Shown here piece by piece: positions 1 to 8,907 of a stretch of 64,000 nt of DNA. The DNA is from Bradyrhizobium erythrophlei (GTDB lineage Bacteria; Pseudomonadota; Alphaproteobacteria; Rhizobiales; Xanthobacteraceae), in NCBI GenBank assembly GCA_900129675.1, contig FSRD01000002.1:992001-1056000 (forward strand), written 5' to 3'. Within the stretch, counting starts at the first letter, position 1, and the number at the start of each line of letters is the position of its first letter. Both the position numbers and the translations under genes were made by a program. The notes below the pieces were generated by a model, which was given only the letters and a program-made list of their open reading frames with translations, was not told the DNA's origin and made no database searches.

Positions 1-566
1 AGCGGCCGATAGGTGTCAGCGTTGATCAGGGTTGCGTTGTAGACGAGGTCAGGCACCGCAATGACTGAAACCAGCGACGTGTTCTTCAGCTGCGTCACCG
101 ACTGGTTGACGTAAGGCGCCAGCATCGGTTTGAGCGCCTGCGGCAGGATCACCAGCCTCAGGATGTGCCGTGCCCGCAGCCCCAGCGCCCGCGCCGCGTC
201 CCATTGTCCGATGTGTATGCTCTCGATGCTACCGCGGACGATTTCGGCGTAGAAGGCGCCGCCATAGAGCGAGAGCACGCTGATGGCGGCGACATGCGCC
301 GGGATGTTGACCCCGAGCACCACCGGAAGCGCGTAGTAGAACCAGATGATCTGGACCAAAAGCGGCGTGCAGCGGAACAGTTCGATATAGGCGAGCAGCA
401 GCCAATCGATCACGGGCCAGCGCCGCAGCCGGAGGATGCCGACGATCAGGCCAATCAACGTTCCGAGCACGATGGTGCCGATGGTGTAGGCAATGGTCCA
501 GCCGAGCCCGAGCCAGAACAGATGGCTGTATTTGCCGAGGATCGCGAAATCCCAGACGTAGTTCAT
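1..566 (-). CDS. Polar amino-acid ABC transporter permease (HisM/GlnP type), 3' end cut by window edge
   Basis: The minus strand is open from an ATG at 566 to base 1, giving 188 residues beginning MNYVWDFAILGKYSHLFWLG. It carries the N-terminal membrane segment of His/Glu/Gln/opine permeases, the ELFRCTPLLVQIIWFYYALP block typical of the family, and the cytoplasmic EAA-type loop (DAARALGL...VILPQALKPMLAPYVNQ) that contacts the ATPase. Family permeases are about 215-240 residues, so only the last membrane helix is missing. It lies 46 nt downstream of the FAD oxidoreductase gene on the same strand, so uptake of an amino acid or related amine and its oxidation may be linked. The family call is firm; the substrate is unknown. 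Confidence 0.9.
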   Translation of the reverse strand, partial: MNYVWDFAILGKYSHLFWLGLGWTIAYTIGTIVLGTLIGLIVGILRLRRWPVIDWLLLAYIELFRCTPLLVQIIWFYYALPVVLGVNIPAHVAAISVLSLYGGAFYAEIVRGSIESIHIGQWDAARALGLRARHILRLVILPQALKPMLAPYVNQSVTQLKNTSLVSVIAVPDLVYNATLINADTYRP

Positions 567-612
567 GCCGGGCCCCGCTGACTGCAACCCGCTTGTTTGC
601 CGTTCGCCGGCA

Positions 613-1869
613 TCAGAGGTAGCGGCTCGGCGCAAACGGCGTGGAATCGAATGGTGGCGCGGTTCCGCCGATCATGGCGGCAATCGCGGCCCCGGTCGCA
701 GGTCCGGTCGTGAAGCCGATGTGCTGGTTGCCGAACGCGAGCCACAGGCCGGCATGCCGCGGCGCCGGCCCGATCATCGGCAGGCTGTCGGGCAGCGTCG
801 GCCGCGCCCCGCGCCAGGGATCGCCGACCGCCTCGCCGAATTCGACCACGCCGCGTGCCAGCGGAACCACCTGATCGAGCTGGGCGAACGAGGAGGGCGC
901 ATCGCGGTCGGTCAATTCGACGCCGCTGGTGACGCGAATCCCGTTCTCCATCGGCGACATCAGAAAACTGCCTTCGGCATCATGGATCGGACGTAGCAAT
1001 GAACGTGCCGGGTTCGGCTTGAACTCGCGATGGTAGCCGCGCTCATAGGCCAGCGGAACGCGATAACCGAGCGGGCGCAGCAGATCCGCCGACCAAGGTC
1101 CAAGTGCCACCACGACATGGCGCGCGCGAATTTCGCCGTCGGCGAGCGCTACGCGCCAGCCGTTGTCGTCCGGCGCGATTGCCTTGATATCCGACTGATG
1201 GATATCGCCACCGGAGCCCGTAAACATCCGCGCATAGGCCTTGACCACCGCGCCTGGCGAGTCGACCGAGGCGGTCTGCGTGTGCAGGAGGCCGACCTTG
1301 TAGACCGGCAGGATGCTGGGCTCGAGCCCGGAAATCGCCTGCCGGTCGAGCAGCCGGCTTTCGATGCCATATTCGGTCAGGAGCGCCTGCTCTTGCTTTG
1401 CCGCGGCGACCGCGTCGCTGCGCCATGCCTTCAGCCAGCCGGTCTCGCGGATGCGCTGCGCCGCTTCCGCCTTCACGATCCATTCCCGGTGCAGTTTCAA
1501 CGATGCGCCGATCAATCCGTGCAGCGCGGTTGCCCGCGGCCGGAGACGCGACGCTGTCGCATTGGCCAGAAACCGGATCACCCAATCCGCGTTGCGGATC
1601 GACCAGCCCGGATTCCAGCGCAGCGCCGCGTGCCGGTTGGTCAGATATTTCGGCAGCGCGCTCCAGAGCGACGGATTGTTGAGCGGCGATATCGACCCGC
1701 TACTGAGAATGCCGGCATTGCCGTAGGAGGTTTCGCTGCCCGGCTCGCGCCGGTCGACCAGGATGACCGACAGGCCGCACTGCCGCGCGGCATAGGCCGC
1801 AGACACGCCGACGATGCCGGCGCCGAGTACGACGACATCCGCTTGCTTGCCCGTGAAATTGTTCGCCAT
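613..1869 (-). CDS. FAD-dependent amino-acid oxidoreductase, DadA-like
   Basis: The 418-residue product has an N-terminal dinucleotide-binding fold (VVLGAGIVGVSAAYAARQ, about residues 14-31), the acidic end of the second strand (VDRREPGSETSYGNAG) that binds FAD ribose in the DAO family, and a C-terminal block (PTLPDSLPMIGPAP...GNQHIGFTTGPATG) matching the DadA/glycine-oxidase FAD tail. It probably oxidises a D-amino acid, hydroxyproline-like imino acid or N-methylated amino acid, passing electrons to the membrane quinone pool as DadA does. It lies between an SDR gene (29 nt upstream) and an amino-acid ABC permease gene, suggesting a small catabolic operon. The exact substrate cannot be read from the sequence. 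Confidence 0.85.
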   Translation of the reverse strand: MANNFTGKQADVVVLGAGIVGVSAAYAARQCGLSVILVDRREPGSETSYGNAGILSSGSISPLNNPSLWSALPKYLTNRHAALRWNPGWSIRNADWVIRFLANATASRLRPRATALHGLIGASLKLHREWIVKAEAAQRIRETGWLKAWRSDAVAAAKQEQALLTEYGIESRLLDRQAISGLEPSILPVYKVGLLHTQTASVDSPGAVVKAYARMFTGSGGDIHQSDIKAIAPDDNGWRVALADGEIRARHVVVALGPWSADLLRPLGYRVPLAYERGYHREFKPNPARSLLRPIHDAEGSFLMSPMENGIRVTSGVELTDRDAPSSFAQLDQVVPLARGVVEFGEAVGDPWRGARPTLPDSLPMIGPAPRHAGLWLAFGNQHIGFTTGPATGAAIAAMIGGTAPPFDSTPFAPSRYL

Positions 1870-1898
1870 CGACCCACCCTGAAAAAACCGGAAGAGAT

Positions 1899-2657
1899 TT
1901 ACATGAGCGTCAGGCCGCCATCGACCGGCAACAGGGCTCCCGTCACATGTCCAGCCTCCGGCGACAGCAGAAAGGCGACCGTTGCCGCCACTTCGTCGGG
2001 CGCGGCCAATCTTCGCTGCGGATTGGCCGTGGCGGCCGATTGCCAGGCCTGCGCGTCCAGCGCTCCGAACAGCCCGGCATCCTTGCGCGTATAGCCGGGC
2101 GCGACGACATTGGCGGTTGCGCCCGAGGGAGCGAGTTCAATCGCAAGACAGCGGACCAGCACCTCGAGGGCGGCTTTGGCCGCCCCGGAAGCCGGATAGG
2201 TCGAATCGGGCGTAAATCGATGTGCGGCAAAACTGCTGATGGCGACGACGCGTCCCTGCGATCCCCGCGTCAGATCCGGCAATGCTGCGGCCGTCAATTC
2301 GTGAAACGCCGACGCCATGACCGCGAATGCCCGCTCCAGTCCCGCGCGCGGCAACTGCGCGAAACCGCGCCGGTCGGCAAAGCCCGCGGCGTGGACGATC
2401 GCATCGACGGCGCCGAACGCGGCGCGCGCCGCGTCAACGATCCCGGATGCGGTGCCGGCGTTGACGAGGTCACCGGTGCAGAATTCGACTTTGGCGCCGG
2501 CGCGCCGGCAGTCCGCGGCAACCGCTTTCAATCGTTCGAGCCCTGCCGCGTCGGCCCCTTGTCCATGCAACACCAGGCACTGATCGTTCGCGGCCAACCG
2601 GCGCGCGACCGCGGCTCCGATCCCGGAGCCGCCGCCGGTGATGATTGAAACGCGCAT
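1899..2657 (-). CDS. Short-chain dehydrogenase/reductase with atypical YxxxK spacing
   Basis: This is a Rossmann SDR of 252 residues starting MRVSIITGGGSGIGAAVARR, with the TGGGSGIG cofactor loop, the HAAG motif (IVHAAGFADR) and the SS pair before the active-site segment. The start at 2657 is chosen because GGGG lies just upstream and the protein begins directly with strand beta-1; an in-frame ATG at 2690 adds only 11 unlike residues. The active-site segment reads STYPASGAAKAALE, so the Tyr and Lys are seven residues apart rather than the usual four. The C-terminal PGY and VDGG segments are normal. It is first in a minus-strand run with the FAD oxidoreductase and the ABC permease. Substrate unknown. 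Confidence 0.85.
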   Translation of the reverse strand: MRVSIITGGGSGIGAAVARRLAANDQCLVLHGQGADAAGLERLKAVAADCRRAGAKVEFCTGDLVNAGTASGIVDAARAAFGAVDAIVHAAGFADRRGFAQLPRAGLERAFAVMASAFHELTAAALPDLTRGSQGRVVAISSFAAHRFTPDSTYPASGAAKAALEVLVRCLAIELAPSGATANVVAPGYTRKDAGLFGALDAQAWQSAATANPQRRLAAPDEVAATVAFLLSPEAGHVTGALLPVDGGLTLM

Positions 2658-2856
2658 GAACCCCCGTTCCCGATGCTTTGATCGGGCCAACTATAGGTGG
2701 CGCAATTGCGAATGCCAACAATCGCAGGCGGCGCCGCGCGCCACCGCAACGAGGGATGTCAATTCCCGCCTCCCGGATCGCGGAGGTCGCGCGCCTCCGT
2801 TGGACGATCTGGTGCCGGGTTTTTTGAATGGCGATACGTCGCCCAAGCAAGAGCAG

Positions 2857-2883
2857 CGCCGGCGAGCACGCGGCTCGCCGGCG
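2857..2883 (-). terminator. Strong hairpin just after the tannase-like gene
   Basis: An 11-bp perfect stem (CGCCGGCGAGC / GCTCGCCGGCG) with a 5-nt loop starts 9 nt past the stop codon of the gene ending at 2893. No long T-run follows on the minus strand, so it is a probable 3'-end hairpin rather than a textbook intrinsic terminator. Confidence 0.5.
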
Positions 2884-2892
2884 TCGCACATC

Positions 2893-4617
2893 TCACGGCC
2901 CGTATTTGGGGGCCGGCGTCTGGTTGAAGTCGTTCTCGTCGGCAACGCAGGTAAAATTCGCCGCGATGCTGGTGCTGCCGCTGCCGTTGTACTTTGCGAC
3001 CTTGGGGTAGACGCAGAGTGGCCGGGTCATCGCAACCGCAGGCGGCGTATCGGCGACGAACTTGGTGGCGATGATGGTTTCCGGCGCCGTGCCGGTCTCG
3101 ACCCAGGTGACGAGCGGTGTGAGCGCGTCGAACGCGTTGGGGCCGGGCCCGCCCGAACAGTGGTAGAGCCCGGGCGCCATGAACAGCCGGGCGTAGCTCT
3201 GGGTCCGCTGCAGCGCCGGGTTGCCAGCCCCGAAGCTGGCCTGCTGGAATCCATGGCTGTCGTTCCCCACCAGCGCGTTGAAGTAGTTGATGCTGCTCTG
3301 CGACGGGATCAGGGGGTCGGCCCAGCCGTGATACATGAGGAGCTTGCCGCCGTGCTCCCGAAACTCGCCGAGATCGGTGCTGTTGGCGTTCAGCACCGCG
3401 GCAAGCTGGTCATCGACGGTGTCGACGGCGTGGTGGAAGTCAAAATTCGCGAAATTGACTGCGCTCGCCGGATAACCGAAGCTCGGGCCGAACACCCAAT
3501 AGAACAGGCCGTCGAAGGCCGGCTCGGGAAGTCCCTCCTGAAACGCCAGGCCGAGCGCGAGCACATTGTCGGTCTCGGTGCCGCGTGCGGGGCCCGGATT
3601 GATGACCTGCCCGTTCACCGGGTCAGTCGCGCCGCCGTAGTATTTCTGCATGGTCGTGACCTGGTCGGCCGTCAGGCACGCGGGAGGCACCTGACCGCCG
3701 GTGCACTGCAGCACCTTGGGATCAAAATGACAGTCGCGCGGATCGGTCAGGAACTGGTCGGTGCTGGCGCCGCCGTCGCGGCCGACGCACTGCTTGAGCA
3801 CGGCCTGGTTGATCAGCGTCATCTGGCCGGGCTGGATCAGCCGGCCCGGGCTCGCGTGGGCGTCCTGCCACCCGAAAAGTCCTGCCATGTGCAGATGCGT
3901 GCGATTGAACGCCGGCGCGCCCGCCAGGATGCCGTCATAATCGTTCGGGAAACGCTGCGCTTCCATCAGCGCGTTCTGGCCGCCGGTGGAGCATCCGGCG
4001 AAATAGGCCTTTTGCGCCTTCTGCCCGTAGAACGCGTTGGCGATCTCCTTGCCCCGCACGGTCATCCCGTGGATCGCGCGGTAGCCGAAATCCTTGATCC
4101 GCTCGGGATGTCCGAACAACCCCGTCGACGGCGCCGCCGGATCGCCGAACGCAATCGCCAGCGGATTGCCCATGTTGCCGTCTGAACCGCAGAACAGCGG
4201 GCTGCATCCCGAGGACCCGGTGCCGAGATCGCTGTTGGACGAAGCAAAGCCGGCCTGGATGCCACTGGCGAGTTCGTTGTAGGTGATCACGCCCTGGAAG
4301 CCGCCGCCGCCGGTGCCGAGGAATCTGCCGTTCCACCCGCTTTCGGGCAGCCAGACCTCGATCTTGATGGCGGAATCCGAACTGGGAGTGAGGGTCGCGG
4401 TGACCCGGCAGAAGGGCGGAAGGCCGGTGATCGGCGCCGAGCCGGGGGGGACGAACACCCCGGTGGTGTTGTCGGCTGCCGAATTGATCGTGGTGTGCTG
4501 CAGTTGCAAGGATTGGAGATTGGTACACGGCGTGGCCATCGCGGGCGTGCTGGCAATCGCTACACCGGCAAACAAGGCCATAGCCGCGCCGATGAGATAG
4601 GGTCGATGTCGCATCAT
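2893..4617 (-). CDS. Secreted tannase/feruloyl esterase family hydrolase
   Basis: This is a 574-residue exported enzyme. A signal peptide (hydrophobic residues 8-23, likely cut after TPAMA near residue 28) precedes a tannase/feruloyl-esterase domain. The nucleophile elbow is GCSTGG (Cys209, Ser210); Asp435 in HGWADPLIPS and His487 in GLYHCSGG complete the triad, and Cys209 and Cys488 form the family's CS-D-HC pattern in which a disulfide links nucleophile and histidine loops. Length matches the family. It probably hydrolyses galloyl, feruloyl or related aromatic esters in the periplasm or outside. The start at 4617 has GGGGAGGA about 7 nt upstream. It is divergent from a secreted YncE-like gene and shares its 400-bp upstream region. 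Confidence 0.9.
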   Translation of the reverse strand: MMRHRPYLIGAAMALFAGVAIASTPAMATPCTNLQSLQLQHTTINSAADNTTGVFVPPGSAPITGLPPFCRVTATLTPSSDSAIKIEVWLPESGWNGRFLGTGGGGFQGVITYNELASGIQAGFASSNSDLGTGSSGCSPLFCGSDGNMGNPLAIAFGDPAAPSTGLFGHPERIKDFGYRAIHGMTVRGKEIANAFYGQKAQKAYFAGCSTGGQNALMEAQRFPNDYDGILAGAPAFNRTHLHMAGLFGWQDAHASPGRLIQPGQMTLINQAVLKQCVGRDGGASTDQFLTDPRDCHFDPKVLQCTGGQVPPACLTADQVTTMQKYYGGATDPVNGQVINPGPARGTETDNVLALGLAFQEGLPEPAFDGLFYWVFGPSFGYPASAVNFANFDFHHAVDTVDDQLAAVLNANSTDLGEFREHGGKLLMYHGWADPLIPSQSSINYFNALVGNDSHGFQQASFGAGNPALQRTQSYARLFMAPGLYHCSGGPGPNAFDALTPLVTWVETGTAPETIIATKFVADTPPAVAMTRPLCVYPKVAKYNGSGSTSIAANFTCVADENDFNQTPAPKYGP

Positions 4618-5019
4618 TCTGTCCTCCCCGATTGTTGTCGTTTTGTAGGACCGGCAGGATACCGGATCGACGTCTCAACTCAAGGATGAACTCGCGCAAG
4701 CGTGTCGATCCTTGCCCTGCGGGCCATCCGATAGGTGGAATTTACTTCTTGATAGCCGTCACGGCTGAGCACTGCGATCGCCGGTCGTCCCGGTCCGGGT
4801 CAGCTTCGCACTGCAAAGCAGACATCCTCACGGCCCGTCGGCCTGTCTCGAAACCCGCCGGCGACGGAGTGAGACGCGGAGGGCAGAGTAAACCACGATC
4901 CGGCGTCGGGGTTCCATCTCCGTGAAAATAACCTCTGGTTGAAACACTATCCAAAACGGACAATGATATTCGCGAGCCGAAAGCACCGGCTCGCCAAAAA
5001 AAGACAAGGGAGCGACGAA
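4618..5019. other. Divergent intergenic region between tannase-like and YncE-like genes
   Basis: About 400 bp separate two genes transcribed outward, so promoters for both must lie here. Only the two ribosome binding sites are clear: GGGGAGGA before 4617 and AAGGGAG at 5006-5012. The small ORFs here lack ribosome sites and recognisable content. Confidence 0.5.
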
Positions 5020-6330
5020 ATGCTTAAAACTCGAACATTGTTGTGCACCGCCGTCGGCATGCTGGCCGCAGCGACGTTTGCAACCAACGCATTCTCGATG
5101 GAGCGCGAGGGAGGGGCCGTCCGTTTGCTGACGACCGTTCCGATCCCCGGAACGAGCGCGAACACGACTGGCGGCAACATGTACGTGTTCGACATCAGCT
5201 TCGTCGATCAGGCGACGCAGACATATTATCTTGCCGACCGCTCCAATGCGGTCGTCGATGTCGTCGACGCAAGAAGCAACACGCTGATTTCCCAGATCGC
5301 CGCCAAGCCTGCCTTCAAGGGCTTCACCGGCAACAACGGCACCTCGGGGCCCAACGGAGTCGTTGCGGCGTTTCCGTGGCTCTTTGTGACCGACGCCAAC
5401 AGCCGCGTGGTCACGATCAATCTGCGCACCGGCAATACGGTGAGCGACGTCTCTACCGGCGGTGCGCCGGGCCTACGCGCGGACGAACTGGCATATGATG
5501 CCAAGGACGGACTGCTGCTTGTCGTCAACAACGCCGACACGCCACCCTTTGCGACGCTCATCAACGTCAACCAGGTGAGCGGTGCTCTCACCGTCGCAAA
5601 GCGAATAACGTTTGATACGATGCATACCGGGGTCAACGCGACCAATGGCGCCGAACAGCCGGTGTGGGAGCCGGTGACGGGCAAGTTCTATCTGTCGATC
5701 CCGCAGGTAGGCCCGAATTTGAAGGATGGGGCCGTCGTCCGGATATCAACTGCCGGCACGGTGGAAGTGCAATATCCGATCCAGTTCTGCCAGCCAGCAG
5801 GGCTGACCGTGGGTCCCAACGTCGATCTGCTCGCCGGCTGCAACACGGTTTTTGACACCGCGGGCAATGCCTGGGATCCGACGAAGAATGTGACCGCGGC
5901 GCCGATTCAGGTAATTCTCGACGCCAGGACGGGTGCAATCGACAAGATGGTGCCCGGCGTCGGTGTTGGCGACGAGGTATGGTTCAACAAGGGTGACGGA
6001 AATTACTACACGGCCTCCTCGACCAGCCCGTTGCGTCCGACCGAGGTCATCGCCGCAACACCCCTGACCGCTCAGGGAGCCGCGATCCTCGGCGTCATCG
6101 ATGCGCGCGAGAAGACCGTCAAGCAACTGGTGCCCACCTTCAACGTGCCTGCGGTAACCACGGGCCCGCTCCTTCATGCGGCGAGCACGGCCCATTCGGT
6201 CGCCGCCAATGCCGAAAACAACCATGTGTTCGTTCCGCTTGGTGCAAATAATGCGTTCCCCAACTGCCTGACCGGATGCATCGCAGTGTACGGGGCGGGG
6301 GCGCGCATGGACGAAAGAGCCGAAAGATAG
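5020..6330 (+). CDS. Secreted YncE-like beta-propeller protein, function unknown
   Basis: The 436-residue protein starts at the ATG at 5020, preceded by AAGGGAG at good spacing; an upstream in-frame ATG at 4939 lacks a site and would bury the signal peptide. Residues 1-26 form a signal peptide (MLKTRTLLCTAVGMLAAATF). The mature part has repeating short strands with D-x-N-S and TxxLxxxN patterns (ADRSNAVVDVVDARSN, VTDANSRVVTINLRTG, VVNNADTPPFATLINV) typical of YncE/lactonase-like beta-propellers, and no catalytic motif I can name. It is probably periplasmic or extracellular. A strong hairpin follows the stop. The divergent partner is a secreted ester hydrolase, which may hint at shared regulation. 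Confidence 0.72.
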   Translation: MLKTRTLLCTAVGMLAAATFATNAFSMEREGGAVRLLTTVPIPGTSANTTGGNMYVFDISFVDQATQTYYLADRSNAVVDVVDARSNTLISQIAAKPAFKGFTGNNGTSGPNGVVAAFPWLFVTDANSRVVTINLRTGNTVSDVSTGGAPGLRADELAYDAKDGLLLVVNNADTPPFATLINVNQVSGALTVAKRITFDTMHTGVNATNGAEQPVWEPVTGKFYLSIPQVGPNLKDGAVVRISTAGTVEVQYPIQFCQPAGLTVGPNVDLLAGCNTVFDTAGNAWDPTKNVTAAPIQVILDARTGAIDKMVPGVGVGDEVWFNKGDGNYYTASSTSPLRPTEVIAATPLTAQGAAILGVIDAREKTVKQLVPTFNVPAVTTGPLLHAASTAHSVAANAENNHVFVPLGANNAFPNCLTGCIAVYGAGARMDERAER

Positions 6331-6344
6331 GCTGAGCCGGTGAA

Positions 6345-6372
6345 GAGGTCGCGGCTCAAGAGCCGCGACCTC
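6345..6372. terminator. Perfect 13-bp inverted repeat between convergent genes
   Basis: GAGGTCGCGGCTC and GAGCCGCGACCTC lie 2 nt apart, so the hairpin closes on a CAAG loop. It starts 14 nt after the stop of the YncE-like gene and lies between two convergent genes, so it could end transcription from both sides. No T-run is present. Confidence 0.6.
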
Positions 6373-6465
6373 CTGCCGGGTTAACGCGCCCTGCGCGCCA
6401 AGGCGATGCCGAATGCCGGTTTGGGGTAAAGCTGACGGTTATTACGCCAGACGGCCGCACTCGCT

Positions 6466-8061
6466 TCACCGCCCGACATAAGCTCTTGCTTGTGCCAGTT
6501 CTGGACGCTCGGTATCGGCGTTCTTTGCGAGCGTGAGCAGCCCGCCGTAATATGTGGCGGCCTTATCGCGATCGCCCGCGGCCTCTGCGGCGCGCGCGGC
6601 CCCATAGTATCCGCGGAAGCGGTTCGGCTCGCGCTGCTGCGATGCTTCATACTCTCTAAGCGCGAGAACCGGCTGGCCGGACTCGTACAGCATATCACCG
6701 AGCAATTCGCGGGCAGGCAAGATACGGCCGGGCGTGACGATGTGTTTTTCGTTCCTGTCCTCGAGATCGGCGGCTTCGCGCATCAGCCTCAGGGCGTCGT
6801 CAACATTCTTGTGGGCGAATGCGATCCAGCCCGCGACCGCGCGCTGCTGAATTTCCACCTCCGTGGCCCAGTAAATATTGCCGGCATCGGCGAGCTTCTG
6901 ATGCCGGACGGCAAGATCGGAAGCAGCTTGTTCGGCGGCTGCCGCATCGCCGGAGCGGGCGGCGCCGATCGCGCGGGCAAACAGCGTGATCGCTTCCGTG
7001 TAGGCAAGACCGCCCGCCACGGGTGAGAGTTGCTTCGCCGCGAGCCAGTCGCCGCGCTCCAGCGCATAGCGGGCCGGCATCGCGGCCGAGGCGTAGGCCA
7101 CGGCGCCCTGTGACGGAGACGCCGTCACCTTGAATGCGTCCGCCATCACACCGAGTGCAGCCGCATCGCGTGCCAATTGCAGGTCCGCATAAACCGCGTA
7201 ATCGCTGGCGTGATAGGCTTCGGGCAACTCGCCGCCCCTGATCGCCACATCAAAGGAGCGCCGGTTGGTCGATGCCGAGTCTTCCCAGGCGCCCACCCGC
7301 GTGAAGATATGCGACGGCATGTGCAACGCATGCGGCGCGTCGGGCGCGATGCCGGCGTAGAGGCGCGCTGCGGTGAGGCCCCGGGCGGCGAGCGGGGGCG
7401 CGTCATATGAATGGATGAGATAGTGCGCGATCCCGGGGTGATCGGGATGTTTGGCAAATTGTTGCTCCAGGATTGCCGCGGCCCGGGCGTAAGCCGCGTA
7501 GGTCTGGTCGGCTTGCGATTGCGTGCCCGCAATATACAGCGCGCTGAATATCTGGGCTTCGTCATCATCCGGGTAGCGGGCCGCCAGCGCTTCGTAAGCC
7601 CTTGAGCGGGTTTCCTGGCGGGCGCGCTCGGGGCGGTTGGCCCAATCCTGATAGTAGGCGCCAACAGCTTCGATGTAATCGCGCTCGCGCGCCGTGGTCG
7701 GTATCTGGCGCGCGAGATCGATCATCGCCTGTGCCTTTTCGGCGTCCTTTGGCAGCGGGCCGGCGCCGCCCAGCGGATTCGTCATCAGCAGCGAAGCGAT
7801 GCCCCAATACGCGATCGCGCAGCTGGGATCCCTGGCCAGCACATCGCGGAAAACCTGCTCGCCCGCGCTGAACCAGAACGAGTGCAGCATGGCGACGCCG
7901 CGCGCCATGTCCGCCTGTACGGCGGGGGCGCACGAGTTCGAAAAATTGACGTTGCCGACCTGGCCATGCGCGCCGTGGCCCTCGTGTTCATCATGGCAAA
8001 GTGCGGCGGCAGTCGTGAACAGAAGCGCGGCGACGCTGGCGATGACTGTGCGCTGTTTCAT
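6466..8061 (-). CDS. Secreted TPR-repeat protein
   Basis: The 531-residue product has a signal peptide (residues 1-21, ending AAALC), a His/Glu-rich start of the mature protein (HDEHEGHGAHG, a possible metal-binding stretch), then helical repeats along the whole length with the TPR pattern (for example GVAMLHSFWFSAGEQVFRDV, LARDPSCAIAYWGIASLLM, GYYGAARAAEAAGDRDKAAT). GGAG stands 10 nt before the ATG at 8061. No enzyme motif is visible, so it is probably a periplasmic scaffold or interaction protein. It converges with the YncE-like gene and is followed upstream by a 440-bp spacer. Confidence 0.82.
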   Translation of the reverse strand: MKQRTVIASVAALLFTTAAALCHDEHEGHGAHGQVGNVNFSNSCAPAVQADMARGVAMLHSFWFSAGEQVFRDVLARDPSCAIAYWGIASLLMTNPLGGAGPLPKDAEKAQAMIDLARQIPTTARERDYIEAVGAYYQDWANRPERARQETRSRAYEALAARYPDDDEAQIFSALYIAGTQSQADQTYAAYARAAAILEQQFAKHPDHPGIAHYLIHSYDAPPLAARGLTAARLYAGIAPDAPHALHMPSHIFTRVGAWEDSASTNRRSFDVAIRGGELPEAYHASDYAVYADLQLARDAAALGVMADAFKVTASPSQGAVAYASAAMPARYALERGDWLAAKQLSPVAGGLAYTEAITLFARAIGAARSGDAAAAEQAASDLAVRHQKLADAGNIYWATEVEIQQRAVAGWIAFAHKNVDDALRLMREAADLEDRNEKHIVTPGRILPARELLGDMLYESGQPVLALREYEASQQREPNRFRGYYGAARAAEAAGDRDKAATYYGGLLTLAKNADTERPELAQARAYVGR

Positions 8062-8499
8062 GATGAGTGCTCCACCTGAACCAAATTCACGCTGAAGAAT
8101 AATATCTGTTACCGGGGCGGGTGTCGAAGGGCAGGAACGTTTTTTCGGCTGGTCGGCCGATCCATGGCCGATGTTCCGTTTGGGTCAAAAGCGCCGTTTT
8201 GACCCTCTGCCGATCACGGACATCGTCAGCGCCGGTCGGCGGGGGCGTGCTTCCGATGCAATGGATCCGGTTACAACAAAGAGAGACGCAATAAATACTT
8301 GTTTGAGCACACAGGACTCCGAACTAATGGGTCCTGCCCCAAAATTAGAAACCAAGAACAGTTCGGCGAAATTGGGTCTGACGAACGGTCGGAAGAGGCG
8401 GATACCTCCGCGGACAGACCAGCAGTCCCCGTGGCCGCAGCGGTTTTGGATACCGGCCCCTTACTATCTTCGAGAACGCACCGAAAGTTTGGGGCACGA
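8062..8499. other. Gene-poor spacer
   Basis: Open frames here (for example 8171-8572 plus) lack ribosome sites and recognisable content and overlap the end of the EF-hand gene. The only structure seen is a shortened copy of a dispersed repeat at 8181-8243. Confidence 0.5.
8181..8243 (-). repeat. Short copy of the GGGTCAA...GACGATGTCCG dispersed repeat
   Basis: Read on the minus strand this matches the 3' part of the element at 58736-58855: GGGTCAA, then GCGnCGTTTTGAC, GCCGATCAC, and CGGACATCGTCAG with the adjoining GCCGGTCG. About 20 bp present in the long copy, between GATCAC and CGGACAT, are missing here. Confidence 0.5.
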
Positions 8500-8907
8500 C
8501 TATTTCAAAAGTCGCAAAAGAGCTTGCCCGGCTTTTGAGTTCAATTCCTTGGCGTCCAACGTCCCATCGTGATCTGGATCTGCGGCACTGAAACGCTGCT
8601 CGACTACCGCGAGATACTCGTCCTTCGTGAGCGTTCCATCGTGGTCCGGATCGGCAGCGGCCAACTCCTTCTGCGTCAATCTGCCAGCCAATTCACGTTT
8701 GTCGAGAGTGCCATCATGGTCCCGATCCAACTTGTCGAACAACGTTGATGCAGCCTTTTTCGCTTCCGCGAGGTCGACCGTGCCATCGTTATCCGTGTCA
8801 AGCATTCGAATCCAATTGGACTGGCGGGACTTCGCCAGGACCGGCGACCCGCCGACCAGCGAAGCACCGGCGACAAGAGCAATAACCAAGGTGCGCCGCG
8901 ATATCAT
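8500..8907 (-). CDS. Exported four-EF-hand calcium-binding protein
   Basis: This 135-residue protein has a signal peptide (MISRRTLVIALVAGASLVGG, cut near residue 26) and four canonical EF-hand loops: residues 37-48 (DTDNDGTVDLAE), 61-72, 86-97 and 110-121, each with D at positions 1, 3 and 5, G at 6 and E at 12. All four look competent to bind Ca2+. It is probably a periplasmic calmodulin-like (CasA/EfhP-type) buffer or sensor. A possible 54-codon ORF ends in an ATGA overlap with its start codon, suggesting coupled translation. No partner enzyme is evident next to it. Confidence 0.9.
   Translation of the reverse strand: MISRRTLVIALVAGASLVGGSPVLAKSRQSNWIRMLDTDNDGTVDLAEAKKAASTLFDKLDRDHDGTLDKRELAGRLTQKELAAADPDHDGTLTKDEYLAVVEQRFSAADPDHDGTLDAKELNSKAGQALLRLLK

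Noticed and set aside
165..581. Plus-strand ORF of 138 aa
   Set aside because: It lies antisense to the ABC permease, whose minus-strand frame is clearly coding; its Arg/Asp/His-rich content is typical of an antisense shadow.
2638..4185. Plus-strand ORF of 515 aa opposite the tannase-like gene
   Set aside because: The tannase frame has signal peptide, triad and terminator; the opposite frame is Arg/His-rich without any fold pattern and would share the same codons in the GC-rich mirror frame.
8171..8572. Plus-strand ORF of 133 aa
   Set aside because: No ribosome site, no family pattern, starts within a dispersed repeat region and overlaps the 3' end of the EF-hand gene.
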